Assembly: GCF_030373245.1 (NCBI RefSeq)
Contig: NZ_JAUCZF010000002.1
Coordinates: 124,001 to 188,000, forward strand
Source: Hydrogenophaga sp.
GTDB taxonomy: Bacteria; Pseudomonadota; Gammaproteobacteria; Burkholderiales; Burkholderiaceae_C
Direction: 5' to 3'
DNA: 64,000 nt
Shown here: one piece after another, positions 1 to 8,250 of the stretch
Layout: each line of letters begins with the position of its first letter
Numbering within the stretch: the first letter of the stretch is position 1
Program-made: the position numbers and the translations under genes
The notes under the pieces: model-generated
Told to the model about the DNA's origin: nothing
Databases searched by the model: none
The model's input: the letters and a program-made list of their open reading frames with translations, nothing else

Positions 1-282
1 ACCAACGGCCTCTCTATCCACATCATCAATGGCGGTTTCGGTCCGTTTCGCGTAAAGGCCACAGTTACTGGATTGACCGTTGGCTTTGCGAATGGAAATG
101 TGTTTGTCCCGCCAACGGCATCCCAGATCAACTCGGAGGGCTTCATGTTGGTTGACGGGCAGGATCCGAGTTTTGCGGTGAATGCCAATTTGGCTTGTGG
201 CAGTGATGTAGGTGTTGTTGTCTTGGACAGCAGGTCAAATAGTGTCACCATTAATATAAAGGTTGATGCACCAGCTGAATAA
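1..282 (+). CDS. Unrecognised protein, C-terminal part only
   Basis: The reading frame is open from the first base of the window and stops at TAA 280-282, giving the last 93 residues of a longer protein whose start lies outside. The fragment is rich in Gly, Val, Asn and Thr with alternating hydrophobic residues, which suggests beta structure. It has no membrane segment or catalytic motif that I recognise, and one Cys. By hand count it is about 49% GC, clearly lower than the neighbouring genes, which hints at a different origin. In related genomes the gene before aroK is often the pilus secretin pilQ; this tail does not look like a secretin. The function is unknown. Confidence 0.5.
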   Translation, partial: TNGLSIHIINGGFGPFRVKATVTGLTVGFANGNVFVPPTASQINSEGFMLVDGQDPSFAVNANLACGSDVGVVVLDSRSNSVTINIKVDAPAE

Positions 283-324
283 GGAGAGTCGCCACGCCGC
301 CGTTGTGTCAAACGGCTCAATTGA

Positions 325-873
325 GTGACGCTCAGCCTCATCGGCCTTCCAGGATCCGGGAAATCTACCGTCGGGCGCCAGTTAGCGCGACGGCTGGGGC
401 TTCCATTTCTGGATTCGGACCACGTGATCGAGCAACGCCTGGGCTGCTCGATCCGTGAGTATTTCGAGCATGCTGGGGAAGAGCGCTTTCGTGACATCGA
501 GTCTAGCGTGCTGGATGAAATCACCCAGGCTGATGCAGCGGTGATCTCGACAGGCGGGGGTTCGGTATTGCGGCCCGAAAACAGGAAGCGACTGCGCGAG
601 CGGGGGCAGGTGGTTTACCTTCGGTCCACTCCCGAAGAACTGTTCCGACGTTTGCGCCATGATCGAAAGCGCCCGCTGCTGCAGGTAGAAGATCCCTTGC
701 AGCGCCTGCGCGATCTTTTCGAGGAACGCGATCCCCTGTACCGAGAAACCGCGCACTTTGTGATTGAAACAGGTCGCCCTTCGGTGGCCACCTTGGTCAA
801 CATGATCGTGATGCAGCTCGAACTGGCCGGGGTTGTTTCCTCCTCTCAACCACCGGCATTGCCCAAAGTCTGA
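325..873 (+). CDS. aroK: Shikimate kinase
   Basis: This enzyme phosphorylates shikimate with ATP in the aromatic amino acid pathway (cytoplasm). The 182-residue product has the P-loop GLPGSGKS at residues 7-14, the substrate-binding Asp at about residue 32 (FLDSDHV), the STGGGSV motif near residue 77 and the Arg-rich lid RKRPLL near residue 117. Length is normal for the family. A TGA lies directly upstream in frame (322-324), so the GTG at 325 is the earliest possible start and places the P-loop at the usual position. It is followed by aroB, the enzyme two steps earlier in the pathway, as in many proteobacteria. Confidence 0.95.
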   Translation: MTLSLIGLPGSGKSTVGRQLARRLGLPFLDSDHVIEQRLGCSIREYFEHAGEERFRDIESSVLDEITQADAAVISTGGGSVLRPENRKRLRERGQVVYLRSTPEELFRRLRHDRKRPLLQVEDPLQRLRDLFEERDPLYRETAHFVIETGRPSVATLVNMIVMQLELAGVVSSSQPPALPKV

Positions 874-1047
874 TTGCCCGTTCGGGCATTGCGCTCGACG
901 CGCCGTCGAACCCATGCTGCCCGGATCGGGGGACTGCTTGGTGCGTCTCGCTGGAGCATGCCTGGCCAGAGCCACCGCAAGCGCGATCGCGCACTGCAGC
1001 AAATGGCAGCAGAGTCCATCGCATGGCGCTGCCCTAAACTTGGAGGG

Positions 1048-2184
1048 ATGACGCCTCAACCCATTCCCGCCGCAGTGGCTGCCGGACCGCAACAGGTCGA
1101 CATCGATCTGGCCGACCGCAGCTATCCCATCCTCATCGGAACTGGGCTGCTGGATGCCGACACCAGCTACGCTGGCCTTCCCATCGCCACCACCGCCCTC
1201 ATCGTCACCAACTCCACGGTTGCTCCACTGTATGCGCAGCGCCTGCACGCGGCGCTGGCCTCGCGCTATGCGCGCGTCTACACCGCAGAGCTTCAGGATG
1301 GAGAGGCCTTCAAGACATGGCAAAGCCTCAACCAGATCTTTGACACACTGCTCACGCACGCCTGTGACCGCAAGACAGTGCTGTTTGCGCTTGGCGGCGG
1401 TGTTGTCGGCGACATGACAGGCTTTGCGGCCGCCAGCTACATGCGCGGTGTACCGTTTGTGCAGGTGCCCACCACCTTGCTGGCGCAGGTGGATTCTTCG
1501 GTAGGTGGCAAGACGGCCATCAACCACCCGTTGGGCAAAAACATGATCGGCGCGTTCTACCAGCCCCTGCGCGTGATCTGCGATCTCGACACTCTCAAGA
1601 CGCTGCCATCGCGCGAACTGAGCGCTGGCCTGGCCGAAGTGATCAAGTACGGTCCCATCGCCGATATGGCGTTCTTCGAGTGGATCGAATCGCACCTCGA
1701 TGACCTGCTGGCACAAGATCCGGCTGCCATGGCCTACGCCGTGCGGCGCAGTTGCGAGATCAAGGCCTGGGTGGTCGGGCAGGACGAACGCGAGTCCGGC
1801 TTGCGCGCCATTCTCAACTTCGGACATACCTTTGGGCACGCCATTGAAGCCGGCCTGGGCTACGGTCAGTGGCTGCATGGCGAAGCCGTGGGCTGCGGTC
1901 TGGTGATGGCTGCACGCTTGTCCTGTGAACTGGGTCTTGTCGACGCGGCTTTTGTCGAACGGCTGACGTCGCTGGTGCGCCGCGCTGGTTTACCGGTGGT
2001 GGCGCCGTCGCTGGACCCGCACGACAACGCGGCTCGCTACCTTTCCCTGATGTGCGTGGACAAAAAAGCCGAGGCGGGCGAGATCAAGTTTGTGCTGATC
2101 GACGGTCCGGGTCTGGCCACGGTGCGCAGCGCCCCCGATGCTTTGGTGGCGAAGGTGATCGACGCCAGCTGCATCCCGGCATGA
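1048..2184 (+). CDS. aroB: 3-dehydroquinate synthase
   Basis: The enzyme converts DAHP to 3-dehydroquinate using NAD and a divalent metal. The 378-residue product carries the NAD-binding [11 protein letters not shown] stretch at about residue 115, the Glu of [10 protein letters not shown] near 197, and the two metal-binding His regions [11 protein letters not shown] (near 258) and LHGEAVG (near 275). I chose ATG 1048 because GGAGGG lies just before it and the protein then has a normal length. The frame stays open further upstream, but that extension is Arg-rich and unlike AroB. The 174 bases after aroK contain no gene; a small hairpin (TGCCC/GGGCA, 875-888) follows the aroK stop. The stop overlaps the dgt start as ATGA. 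Confidence 0.96.
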   Translation: MTPQPIPAAVAAGPQQVDIDLADRSYPILIGTGLLDADTSYAGLPIATTALIVTNSTVAPLYAQRLHAALASRYARVYTAELQDGEAFKTWQSLNQIFDTLLTHACDRKTVLFALGGGVVGDMTGFAAASYMRGVPFVQVPTTLLAQVDSSVGGKTAINHPLGKNMIGAFYQPLRVICDLDTLKTLPSRELSAGLAEVIKYGPIADMAFFEWIESHLDDLLAQDPAAMAYAVRRSCEIKAWVVGQDERESGLRAILNFGHTFGHAIEAGLGYGQWLHGEAVGCGLVMAARLSCELGLVDAAFVERLTSLVRRAGLPVVAPSLDPHDNAARYLSLMCVDKKAEAGEIKFVLIDGPGLATVRSAPDALVAKVIDASCIPA

Positions 2185-3386
2185 ATGCCACCCTTGAGGC
2201 CGGCTCGACAGGCCTCGCCCCATACGCCAGCGACCCCGCCCGCAGCCGCGGCCGACGCTTCCCCCAGCCCGAGGCCCCCACACGCACCGCATATCAGCGC
2301 GACCGCGACCGCGTCATCCACTCCACCGCCTTTCGCCGCCTGGTCTACAAAACCCAGGTGTTCCTGAACCACGAAGGCGATCTGTTTCGCACCCGCCTCA
2401 CCCACTCGCTGGAAGTGGCGCAGCTCGGCCGCAGCATCGCCCGATCGCTGCAGCTCAATGAAGACCTGGTGGAAGCCATCGCGCTCGCTCACGACCTGGG
2501 GCACACACCGTTTGGACACGCCGGGCAAGATGCTTTACACGAGAGTCTGCGCTCACTCTCAGGACCAAGCCAAGCTGAGCAGGAAGCACCCGGCTGGGGC
2601 TTCGAACACAACCTGCAAAGCCTGCGCGTGGTCGACCATCTGGAAGAGCGCTACCCCACCTTTGACGGCCTCAACCTCTGCTTCGAAACCCGTGAAGGCA
2701 TCCTGAAGCACTGCTCGCGCGCCAACGCCCAGCGCTTGGAAGCCGCTGAGCCCGGTGGCGTGGCAGCGCGCTTCCTCACCGGCGGCTCGCCCTCGCTCGA
2801 AGCCCAACTCTGCAACCTGGCCGACGAGATCGCCTACAACGCGCACGACATCGACGACGGTGTGCGCTCCGGCCTGCTCAGCCTGGAGCAGGTGGCCGAG
2901 GTGCCCCTGTTCGACCGCTTTCGCTGCCAGGCCCTGGCCGAGCACCCCACGCTCGAAGGCCGCCGCCTGCTGTTCGAGTCCATCCGCCTCATGCTCAGCG
3001 AGCAGGTGTACGACGTCATCCGAACCACCGCAGAGGCCATCCAAAGCGCGGAGCTCGACAGCCCCGAGGCCGTGCGTCAGCGTCCGCCGCTGGTGGCGTT
3101 CTCGCCCGCCATGCGCGCCGAAAGCCAGGTGCTCAAGAGCTTCTTGTTGCGCAACCTCTACCGCCACCCGCAGGTGATGGAAACCACCGAACGCGCGCGC
3201 CGCGTGGTGAGCGAGCTGTTCACCCGCTACCTGGAAGACCCGGCCCAGCTGCCCGAGTCCCACGCCCGCCCGGAGGGATCGCTGCAGCAGCGCGCCCGCG
3301 CCGTGGCCGACTACATCGCCGGCATGACCGACCGCTTCGCCATCCGCGAACACGAGCGTTTGTTGGGTCAGGTGCTGTTTCCCTGA
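2181..3386 (+). CDS. dgt: Deoxyguanosinetriphosphate triphosphohydrolase-like HD protein
   Basis: This metal-dependent HD-domain hydrolase of the dGTPase family probably hydrolyses dNTPs to nucleoside and triphosphate. The 401-residue protein has the HD signature in order: His of LTHSLEVAQ near residue 75, the His-Asp pair of [12 protein letters not shown] near 103, and the Asp of [13 protein letters not shown] near 215. ATG 2181 overlaps the aroB stop as ATGA, so translation is probably coupled. This is the short form without an obvious allosteric extension. The aroK-aroB-dgt order is common in Burkholderiales. Which dNTP is preferred cannot be read from the sequence. Confidence 0.92.
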   Translation: MNATLEAGSTGLAPYASDPARSRGRRFPQPEAPTRTAYQRDRDRVIHSTAFRRLVYKTQVFLNHEGDLFRTRLTHSLEVAQLGRSIARSLQLNEDLVEAIALAHDLGHTPFGHAGQDALHESLRSLSGPSQAEQEAPGWGFEHNLQSLRVVDHLEERYPTFDGLNLCFETREGILKHCSRANAQRLEAAEPGGVAARFLTGGSPSLEAQLCNLADEIAYNAHDIDDGVRSGLLSLEQVAEVPLFDRFRCQALAEHPTLEGRRLLFESIRLMLSEQVYDVIRTTAEAIQSAELDSPEAVRQRPPLVAFSPAMRAESQVLKSFLLRNLYRHPQVMETTERARRVVSELFTRYLEDPAQLPESHARPEGSLQQRARAVADYIAGMTDRFAIREHERLLGQVLFP

Positions 3387-3391
3387 GCCGC

Positions 3392-4618
3392 ATGTCTGCC
3401 AGCCCGCCCGCGCCGCCCGACGCCTCCGCCCGCGCCGCGCAGCAACTGGCCTGGCTCGTGCTGGGCGTGGGCATCACCGCCGCGCTGCACATCGGCAAAC
3501 TGCCGGTGGCCATTCCGGCGCTGCAGGCCGCGCTGGGCCTGAGCCTGATTCAGGCCGGCTTTCTGCTTTCGCTGGTGCAGCTCGCCGGCATGACGCTGGG
3601 CCTGTTTGTCGGCCTGCTGGCCGACCGCGTGGGGCCTCGGCGCGTCATGCAAGTGGGCCTGCTGCTGCTGGCCGCGGGCAGCGCGCTGGGGGCGCTCGCG
3701 CCCAGTGTGACGGGCTTGCTCGCCTCGCGCGTGGTGGAGGGCCTGGGCTTTCTGCTCACCGTGTTGCCCGCGCCCGGGCTGCTGCGCCAGCGCGTGCTGC
3801 ACCCGCCCACTCTGTCGCGCGCCCTCGGCTGGTGGGGTGCCTACATGCCGGTCGGCACGTCGCTCGCGCTCCTGCTCGGCGCCGCGCTCATTGGCGCGGT
3901 GGGTTGGCGCGGTACCTGGCTGGTGCTCAGCGCGCTGGCTCTGCTGGCCTGTGTCGTGTTCAGCTGGCGCGTGCCACCGCCCGCCGCGCTGGCCGTGCCC
4001 GGCGGCGTGGCCGCGCTCGGCCCGCGCCTGCGCCGCACCTTGAGCGCGCCCGGGCCCTGGCTGGTGGGCACCGCCTTTCTGTTGTATTCCGGCCAATGGC
4101 TCGCCGTCATCGGCTTCCTGCCCACGCTCTACCACCAGGTCGGCGTGAGCGGCACCGCGCTGGGGGCGCTCACCGCCCTGGCCGCCGGCGTCAACCTGCT
4201 GGGTAACGTGGGCGCCGGCCGCCTGCTGGCCAATGGCGCCCAGCCGGGCAGGGTGCTGCGAATGGCTTATGTGAGCATGGCTCTCGGCGCTGCGCTGGCC
4301 TTCGGCGGCGTGGGGCCAGTCTGGTTGCAATACGCGGCCGTGCTGTTGTTCTCCGCCGTGGGTGGCCTCATTCCCGGCACCCTGTTTGGCGTGGCCGTGC
4401 ATCTCGCGCCCGATGCCGACACCGTCTCCACCACCGTGGGCTGGATGCAGCAACTGTCTGCTTTGGGCCAGTTCATCGGCCCGCCGCTGGTGGCCTGGCT
4501 GGCGTTGCGCGTGGGAGGCTGGGAATGGACCTGGGTGGTCACCGGCGGCTGTTCACTGCTGGGCCTTTGGGTGGCGCTTCGGCTGCAGCGCGAGTGGGTG
4601 CATTTGCGAGCAGGGTGA
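3392..4618 (+). CDS. Major facilitator superfamily transporter
   Basis: This is an inner-membrane secondary transporter of about 12 helices; most of the 408 residues are Leu, Ala, Val and Gly in long hydrophobic runs. An MFS signature loop GLLADRVGPRRVM follows the second helix at about residues 74-86, and a long polar break near the middle separates two halves. The family resembles CynX/YnfM-type permeases, but the substrate cannot be assigned. ATG 3392 lies five bases after the dgt stop. It is the first gene of a pocket that separates dgt from gltB, so it is probably accessory even though its base composition matches its surroundings. Confidence 0.85.
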   Translation: MSASPPAPPDASARAAQQLAWLVLGVGITAALHIGKLPVAIPALQAALGLSLIQAGFLLSLVQLAGMTLGLFVGLLADRVGPRRVMQVGLLLLAAGSALGALAPSVTGLLASRVVEGLGFLLTVLPAPGLLRQRVLHPPTLSRALGWWGAYMPVGTSLALLLGAALIGAVGWRGTWLVLSALALLACVVFSWRVPPPAALAVPGGVAALGPRLRRTLSAPGPWLVGTAFLLYSGQWLAVIGFLPTLYHQVGVSGTALGALTALAAGVNLLGNVGAGRLLANGAQPGRVLRMAYVSMALGAALAFGGVGPVWLQYAAVLLFSAVGGLIPGTLFGVAVHLAPDADTVSTTVGWMQQLSALGQFIGPPLVAWLALRVGGWEWTWVVTGGCSLLGLWVALRLQREWVHLRAG

Positions 4619-4657
4619 CAAGGTCAGTCCGTGCGCAGTCGGCCCACAATCGCGCAC

Positions 4658-5137
4658 ATGCGATTGACCAGCCGCCTCACCCAGCTCACCGCCCCGGTGG
4701 ACGGCGTCATCCAGCAGCTCGCCATCCACTCCGTGGGCGGCGTGGTCACCAGCGCCCAGCCGCTCATGGTGGTGGTGCCCGACGCCACCGAACTCACCGC
4801 CGAAGTGCGCGTGGCCAATCAAGACATCGGCTTCGTCAACCCCAGCCAGATCGCCAGCGTGAAGCTGGAAACCTTCCCCTACACCAGGTACGGCACCGTG
4901 GACGCCCAGGTCAAGCTCGTCACCGCCGACGCCGTGACCGATGACAAAACAGGCCAGTCCCACTACCCCACGCTGCTCACCCTCTCGCGCAAGACCATGG
5001 ATGTGGACGGCAAGACCGTGCCCATTAGCCCGGGCATGAACATCACCGCCGAGATCAAGACCGGGCAGCGCAGAGTCATCGAATTCCTGCTCAGTCCGGT
5101 GCAGCGGGCGGGGTCCGAGAGTTTGCGGGAGCGATGA
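4658..5137 (+). pseudogene. Truncated HlyD-type membrane fusion protein (C-terminal remnant)
   Basis: The encoded 159 residues match the C-terminal third of HlyD-like adaptors of type I secretion: LTAPVDGVIQQL (distal lipoyl half), VGGVV...LMVVVP, the hallmark VANQDIGF and the stretch from ETFPYTRYG to SPGMNITAEIKTG, ending in the typical SESLRER tail. A full-length protein has about 430-480 residues with an N-terminal membrane helix and long coiled coils; all of that is missing. No type I ABC transporter or TolC-like gene lies nearby. The remnant begins about 40 bases after the MFS stop, so the 5' part was probably deleted. An ATG at 4658 could still permit a short soluble product, but it could not bridge the envelope. 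Confidence 0.85.
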
Positions 5138-5138
5138 C

Positions 5139-6488
5139 ATGAACGCGACCCAAAGCCCGAACGCAATGAGCAAACGCCGCATCCTGGTCATCCACCAGAA
5201 CTTTCCTGGCCAGTTCCGCCATGTACTCACCGCCCTGCAGGGCCGGGCCGACGTAGAGGTGATCGGCATCGGGCGCGAAGGCGCGCCCGGCATGCCCGGT
5301 GTGCAATGGCTGCGCTACAAAACCCACCGCAGCGCAGCCAAAGAAACCCACCCCTACTGCCGCAGCTTCGAAAACGCCGTGCTGCACGGCCAGGCCGTGT
5401 GCCGCCTGCTCATGCAGCTAAAAGACCAAGGCTTTGTGCCCGACGTGGTGCTGGCCCACCCCGGCTGGGGCGAAACCCTGTACCTGCGGGAAGTCTTTCC
5501 GCAAACAAAGCTCATCCACCTGTGCGAATGGTTCTACGACGCCAACGGCCCCGACATGGGCTTTGACCCGGAATTCCCCGCAGCGCTCGACGACCGGCTG
5601 CGCGTGAGCACCTGGCGCGCCCACCACCTGCTGGCCCTGGAACAGTGCGACGTGGCCATTGCCCCCACCCAGTGGCAAAAGAGCCAGTTCCCCGCCACCT
5701 ACCAGCCCAAGATCCAGGTGCTGCACGAAGGCATTGCCACCGACGTGCTCGGCTCCGACCCGCAAGCCCAGCTCACCCTGCCCAACGGCCAGGTGCTCAC
5801 AGCGGGCGACCCGGTGGTCACCTACGTGGCCCGCAACCTGGAGCCGTACCGGGGTTTCCATGTCTTCATGCGTTGCCTGCCGGCCCTGCTGGCGGCCCAC
5901 CCCCATTGCCAGGTGCTCATCGTCGGCGGAGACGAGGTCAGCTACGGCCGACCACCGAAGAACGCCAAGAGCTGGCGCGAAGCCCTGCTGCGCGAAGTGA
6001 ACATCGACACCAGCAGAGAGACGGGGCGGGTGCACTTCCTGGGCAAGCTGAGCCATGCGCATTACCGTCGTGTGCTGCAGATCTCGGCGGTGCATGTGTA
6101 CCTCACCTATCCCTTCGTGCTCTCCTGGTCCCTGCTCGAAGCCCTGGCCAGCGGTTGCGCGGTGGTGGCTTCAGACACTGCGCCGGTGCGGGAAGTGATC
6201 CAGCATGGGGAGAACGGGTTGTTGGTGGACTTCTTTGATGGGGCGCGGCTGTTGGACGCAGTGGGCAAGGTCCTGAACGATCCGTCTGGCCTGCAGGCCA
6301 TGCGGCGGGCGGCGGTGGAATCGGTCAAGAAGAGATTTGCACAGCGGCTCGGTACGGCGGGGTATTGGGGTGTGCTGGACGTGAACACTTCAAGGGCAGT
6401 GTCTGAGCCCATCTCAGATGCATTGCAAGTCGGTGGGATGCTCACCGCAAAGGGCAAACCCGTTTCTCCATCAGTTTCTTCAGGTTGA
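5139..6488 (+). CDS. Glycosyltransferase family 4 protein
   Basis: This is a GT-B fold glycosyltransferase, expected to be cytoplasmic or membrane-associated. The 449-residue product starts its domain with RILVIHQNFPGQFRHV, typical of a subgroup with a dedicated N-terminal domain (I believe the Pfam group called Glyco_trans_4_3). The C-terminal nucleotide-sugar half has YVARNLEPYRGFHVFMR near residue 228, LIVGGDEVSYG near 261 and the donor-binding region YPFVLSWSLLEALASGCAVVASDTAPVREVI near 320-350. Its ATG is one base after the hlyD remnant stop, so both were probably in one operon with a lost type I secretion system. The acceptor is unknown. The last 45 residues are outside the conserved fold. 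Confidence 0.88.
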   Translation: MNATQSPNAMSKRRILVIHQNFPGQFRHVLTALQGRADVEVIGIGREGAPGMPGVQWLRYKTHRSAAKETHPYCRSFENAVLHGQAVCRLLMQLKDQGFVPDVVLAHPGWGETLYLREVFPQTKLIHLCEWFYDANGPDMGFDPEFPAALDDRLRVSTWRAHHLLALEQCDVAIAPTQWQKSQFPATYQPKIQVLHEGIATDVLGSDPQAQLTLPNGQVLTAGDPVVTYVARNLEPYRGFHVFMRCLPALLAAHPHCQVLIVGGDEVSYGRPPKNAKSWREALLREVNIDTSRETGRVHFLGKLSHAHYRRVLQISAVHVYLTYPFVLSWSLLEALASGCAVVASDTAPVREVIQHGENGLLVDFFDGARLLDAVGKVLNDPSGLQAMRRAAVESVKKRFAQRLGTAGYWGVLDVNTSRAVSEPISDALQVGGMLTAKGKPVSPSVSSG

Positions 6489-7346
6489 ATGTTCATGACG
6501 TACAGAACTCGAATGCACACTCGCTTCTCTGTCCTCGCATCTGTTTGTGCTGTCGTGCTCGTCGGTTGCAAACCCGCCAGCCAAGACACAGACAAACGCC
6601 TGGCCGACTACCAGGCGCGCCTGCAAGCCTGCGTGGACTCGATGGAGAACAAGACTCGCATTCCCATCATGGGCGGCGGCGAAATCGACACCTCGCGCTT
6701 TGCCTTCAACGTGCCGCACATGAACGTCACCGATGAAGGCGAGTGCGGCGCAGTGGGTTTTGAGGCGGAGTTCTATTGGACCGGCGAGAAGATCGTGCCC
6801 AACGCGCCCAAGTTCACCAGTCTGCACCCGACCCAGATACCGCCTGAGTGGCGGCGGTTGGGGGTTGGTGCCAGCCTGGGTAACCGGCGCCTGGGCAACC
6901 AGTGCAAAGAGCAGTTCGACCCGCAGAAATGCCCCGACCCAAACCGCAAGCCATCGGGGCCGCCGCCGACCTGGCCGGAGAACCTGACCGTTCGGCCCAA
7001 GGCTTATCCGGGGTTGGAGATGCGGCTGCAGCCCGTCCGAGACCCGAGGCCCACAGGTGTCACCTTCTTTATGACCGATTGGCCCCGAAGAGATGGGGTC
7101 ACGCCCAGGACTGTCATCTGCTCTCCGCACGAGGTTGACTTCCCGATTCACAAGATGACCATCGCAGAACTGGAGCAACTGGACTTTGGCAAGCGCACGC
7201 TCCCGTGTGACGTCGGATACGGCAGTTTTGACTTCAAGGGTGGTGGCGCGCGCATCAGCACGGGAACCGAGGCCCTTCGCGACATCGTGCCCGCCCTCAA
7301 AGCCCTTCAACAGTATTTGTCCGATTCCATCATCAAGGAGGATTGA
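6489..7346 (+). CDS. Hypothetical lipoprotein
   Basis: The product begins with a basic segment and a hydrophobic stretch ending in the lipobox LVGC, with the acylated Cys at residue 27 of the longest form, so it is probably anchored to a membrane facing the periplasm. The ATG at 6513 (residue 9) would give a more usual signal peptide than the first ATG at 6489, which follows the glycosyltransferase stop directly. The mature part has about 255 residues, five further Cys (for example near 80, 139, 145 and 209) and a Pro-rich middle. I do not recognise the family. A strong ribosome binding site (AAGGAGG, 7335-7341) at its end served a following gene that is now cut off. Confidence 0.7.
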   Translation: MFMTYRTRMHTRFSVLASVCAVVLVGCKPASQDTDKRLADYQARLQACVDSMENKTRIPIMGGGEIDTSRFAFNVPHMNVTDEGECGAVGFEAEFYWTGEKIVPNAPKFTSLHPTQIPPEWRRLGVGASLGNRRLGNQCKEQFDPQKCPDPNRKPSGPPPTWPENLTVRPKAYPGLEMRLQPVRDPRPTGVTFFMTDWPRRDGVTPRTVICSPHEVDFPIHKMTIAELEQLDFGKRTLPCDVGYGSFDFKGGGARISTGTEALRDIVPALKALQQYLSDSIIKED

Positions 7347-7348
7347 TC

Positions 7349-7372
7349 ATGAGCTACACCTTCACTGGGTAA
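7349..7372 (+). pseudogene. Gene start cut off by the RAYT element after seven codons
   Basis: An AAGGAGG Shine-Dalgarno at 7335-7341 sits seven bases before ATG 7349, which opens MSYTFTG and then meets TAA at 7370-7372. That TAA is the first triplet of the left inverted repeat of the element. The signal strength and position (two bases after the lipoprotein stop) indicate a real downstream cistron of the same operon, interrupted exactly at the element boundary. No continuation is visible beyond the right end at 8244, where the gltB promoter begins, so the rest of the gene was deleted or replaced. The original product cannot be identified from seven residues. Confidence 0.6.
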
Positions 7373-7392
7373 TCGGGGTCAGATTCCAATTA
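7370..7392 (+). repeat. Left terminal inverted repeat of the RAYT element
   Basis: A 23-bp repeat with core GGGGTCAGATTCCAATTA. It is the reverse complement of 8222-8244 except for one position (C here, T in the complement of the right copy). Confidence 0.85.
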
Positions 7393-7432
7393 TCATGGTG
7401 CGACTCGACTGAACTCCCCACACCCATCAGCC

Positions 7433-8131
7433 ATGGCTCGCCTACCTCGACTCACCGTTCCCGGCTACCCGCACCATGTGATTCAGCGGGGCAACAACCG
7501 GCAGGCCATTTTTGCCAGCGATGACGACCGGCGCGCGCTGCTCGCGCTCTGGGCTGAGTACGCAGAGAAGTTCCAGGTGGCGGTGCACGCCTATGTGCTC
7601 ATGAGCAACCATTTCCACCTGCTGGTCACCCCCAGCACGGAGAGCGGCCTGCCGCTGATGATGCAGGCGGTGGGGCGGCGCTATGTGCGCCATTTCAACG
7701 ACGCGCATGGCCGCAGCGGCACCTTGTGGGAAGGGCGGTACCGGTCCACCTTGATCGAGACCGAGCGCTACTTGCTGGCCTGCATGGTCTACATCGATCT
7801 CAATCCGGTGCGCGCGGGCATGGTGGCCGCACCCGCTGATTACCCTTGGTCCAGCCATGCGCACCACATTGGGCTGCGGCACGACGGCCTGATCACTCCC
7901 CACGCTCTGGTCTGGGCGTTGGGCAACACGCCATTTGCTCGCGAAGCAGCCTATGCGGAGCTGGTGCAGGGCGGCCTGAGCGCTGCCGACCAGCAGGCCT
8001 TGACCGATGCCACATTAAAAGGTTGGGCGCTAGGAAGTGCTGACTTCCTCGGCGACCTGAAGCGGCGCACTGATCGCCGGGCCGAACCCCTGAAGCCTGG
8101 GCGCCCGGTGGTCACGCGACACGCTTCCTAG
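7433..8131 (+). CDS. REP-associated tyrosine transposase (RAYT, Y1/HUH family)
   Basis: The 232-residue product is a single-strand DNA transposase. It starts MARLPRLTVPGYPHHVIQRGNNRQ, carries the metal-binding His pair HFH at residues 60-62 (MSNHFHLLVTP) and the presumed nucleophilic Tyr120 in VYIDLNPVRAGM. All are characteristic of the Y1 transposase domain as found in RAYTs, which are usually single-copy and not part of classical IS elements. Length is normal and there is no frameshift, so it may be active. The C-terminal 70 residues are Arg- and Pro-rich. ATG 7433 has no good Shine-Dalgarno. It lies between dgt/MFS-side accessory genes and gltB. Confidence 0.9.
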   Translation: MARLPRLTVPGYPHHVIQRGNNRQAIFASDDDRRALLALWAEYAEKFQVAVHAYVLMSNHFHLLVTPSTESGLPLMMQAVGRRYVRHFNDAHGRSGTLWEGRYRSTLIETERYLLACMVYIDLNPVRAGMVAAPADYPWSSHAHHIGLRHDGLITPHALVWALGNTPFAREAAYAELVQGGLSAADQQALTDATLKGWALGSADFLGDLKRRTDRRAEPLKPGRPVVTRHAS

Positions 8132-8221
8132 CAAACTGCAGCCGTAGACTCGCTGGGCCGGGTGACCAAGTCTCCATTTTACTCTGTCCCTAATTAAATG
8201 CATCAGAAGTCATGGTTCAAT

Positions 8222-8244
8222 TAATTGGAATCTGACCCCAATTA
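8222..8244 (-). repeat. Right terminal inverted repeat of the RAYT element
   Basis: Inverted copy of 7370-7392 with one mismatch; it ends seven bases before the -35 box of the gltB promoter. Confidence 0.85.
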
Positions 8245-8250
8245 AAGTGA

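Larger units (their letters stand above)
7370..8244 (+). mobile_element. RAYT/IS200-like single-gene element with terminal inverted repeats
   Basis: This 875-bp unit is bounded by inverted repeats at 7370-7392 and 8222-8244 that match at 22 of 23 positions, and it contains one Y1-type transposase gene. The repeat core GGGGTCAGATTCCAATTA resembles motifs I know to flank REP-associated tyrosine transposases in beta- and gammaproteobacteria. A degenerate internal copy (TCTGTCCCTAATTA) lies at 8183-8196. The left edge is fixed by the interrupted reading frame at 7349-7372. I see no target-site duplication, as expected for this single-strand transposition class. Confidence 0.8.

Noticed and set aside
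874..1047. Upstream extension of aroB to the end of aroK
   Set aside because: The added 58 residues are Arg-rich and unlike AroB; GGAGGG before ATG 1048 marks the real start.
382..1878. Open frame of about 500 codons on the minus strand across aroK and aroB
   Set aside because: It is a mirror of two well-supported enzymes in high-GC DNA, rich in Gln, His, Arg and Gly, with no recognisable domain.
8171..8203. Separate additional REP element downstream of the transposase
   Set aside because: The TCTGTCCCTAATTA stretch is a degenerate copy of the element end and lies inside the inverted repeats, so it is treated as part of the element.
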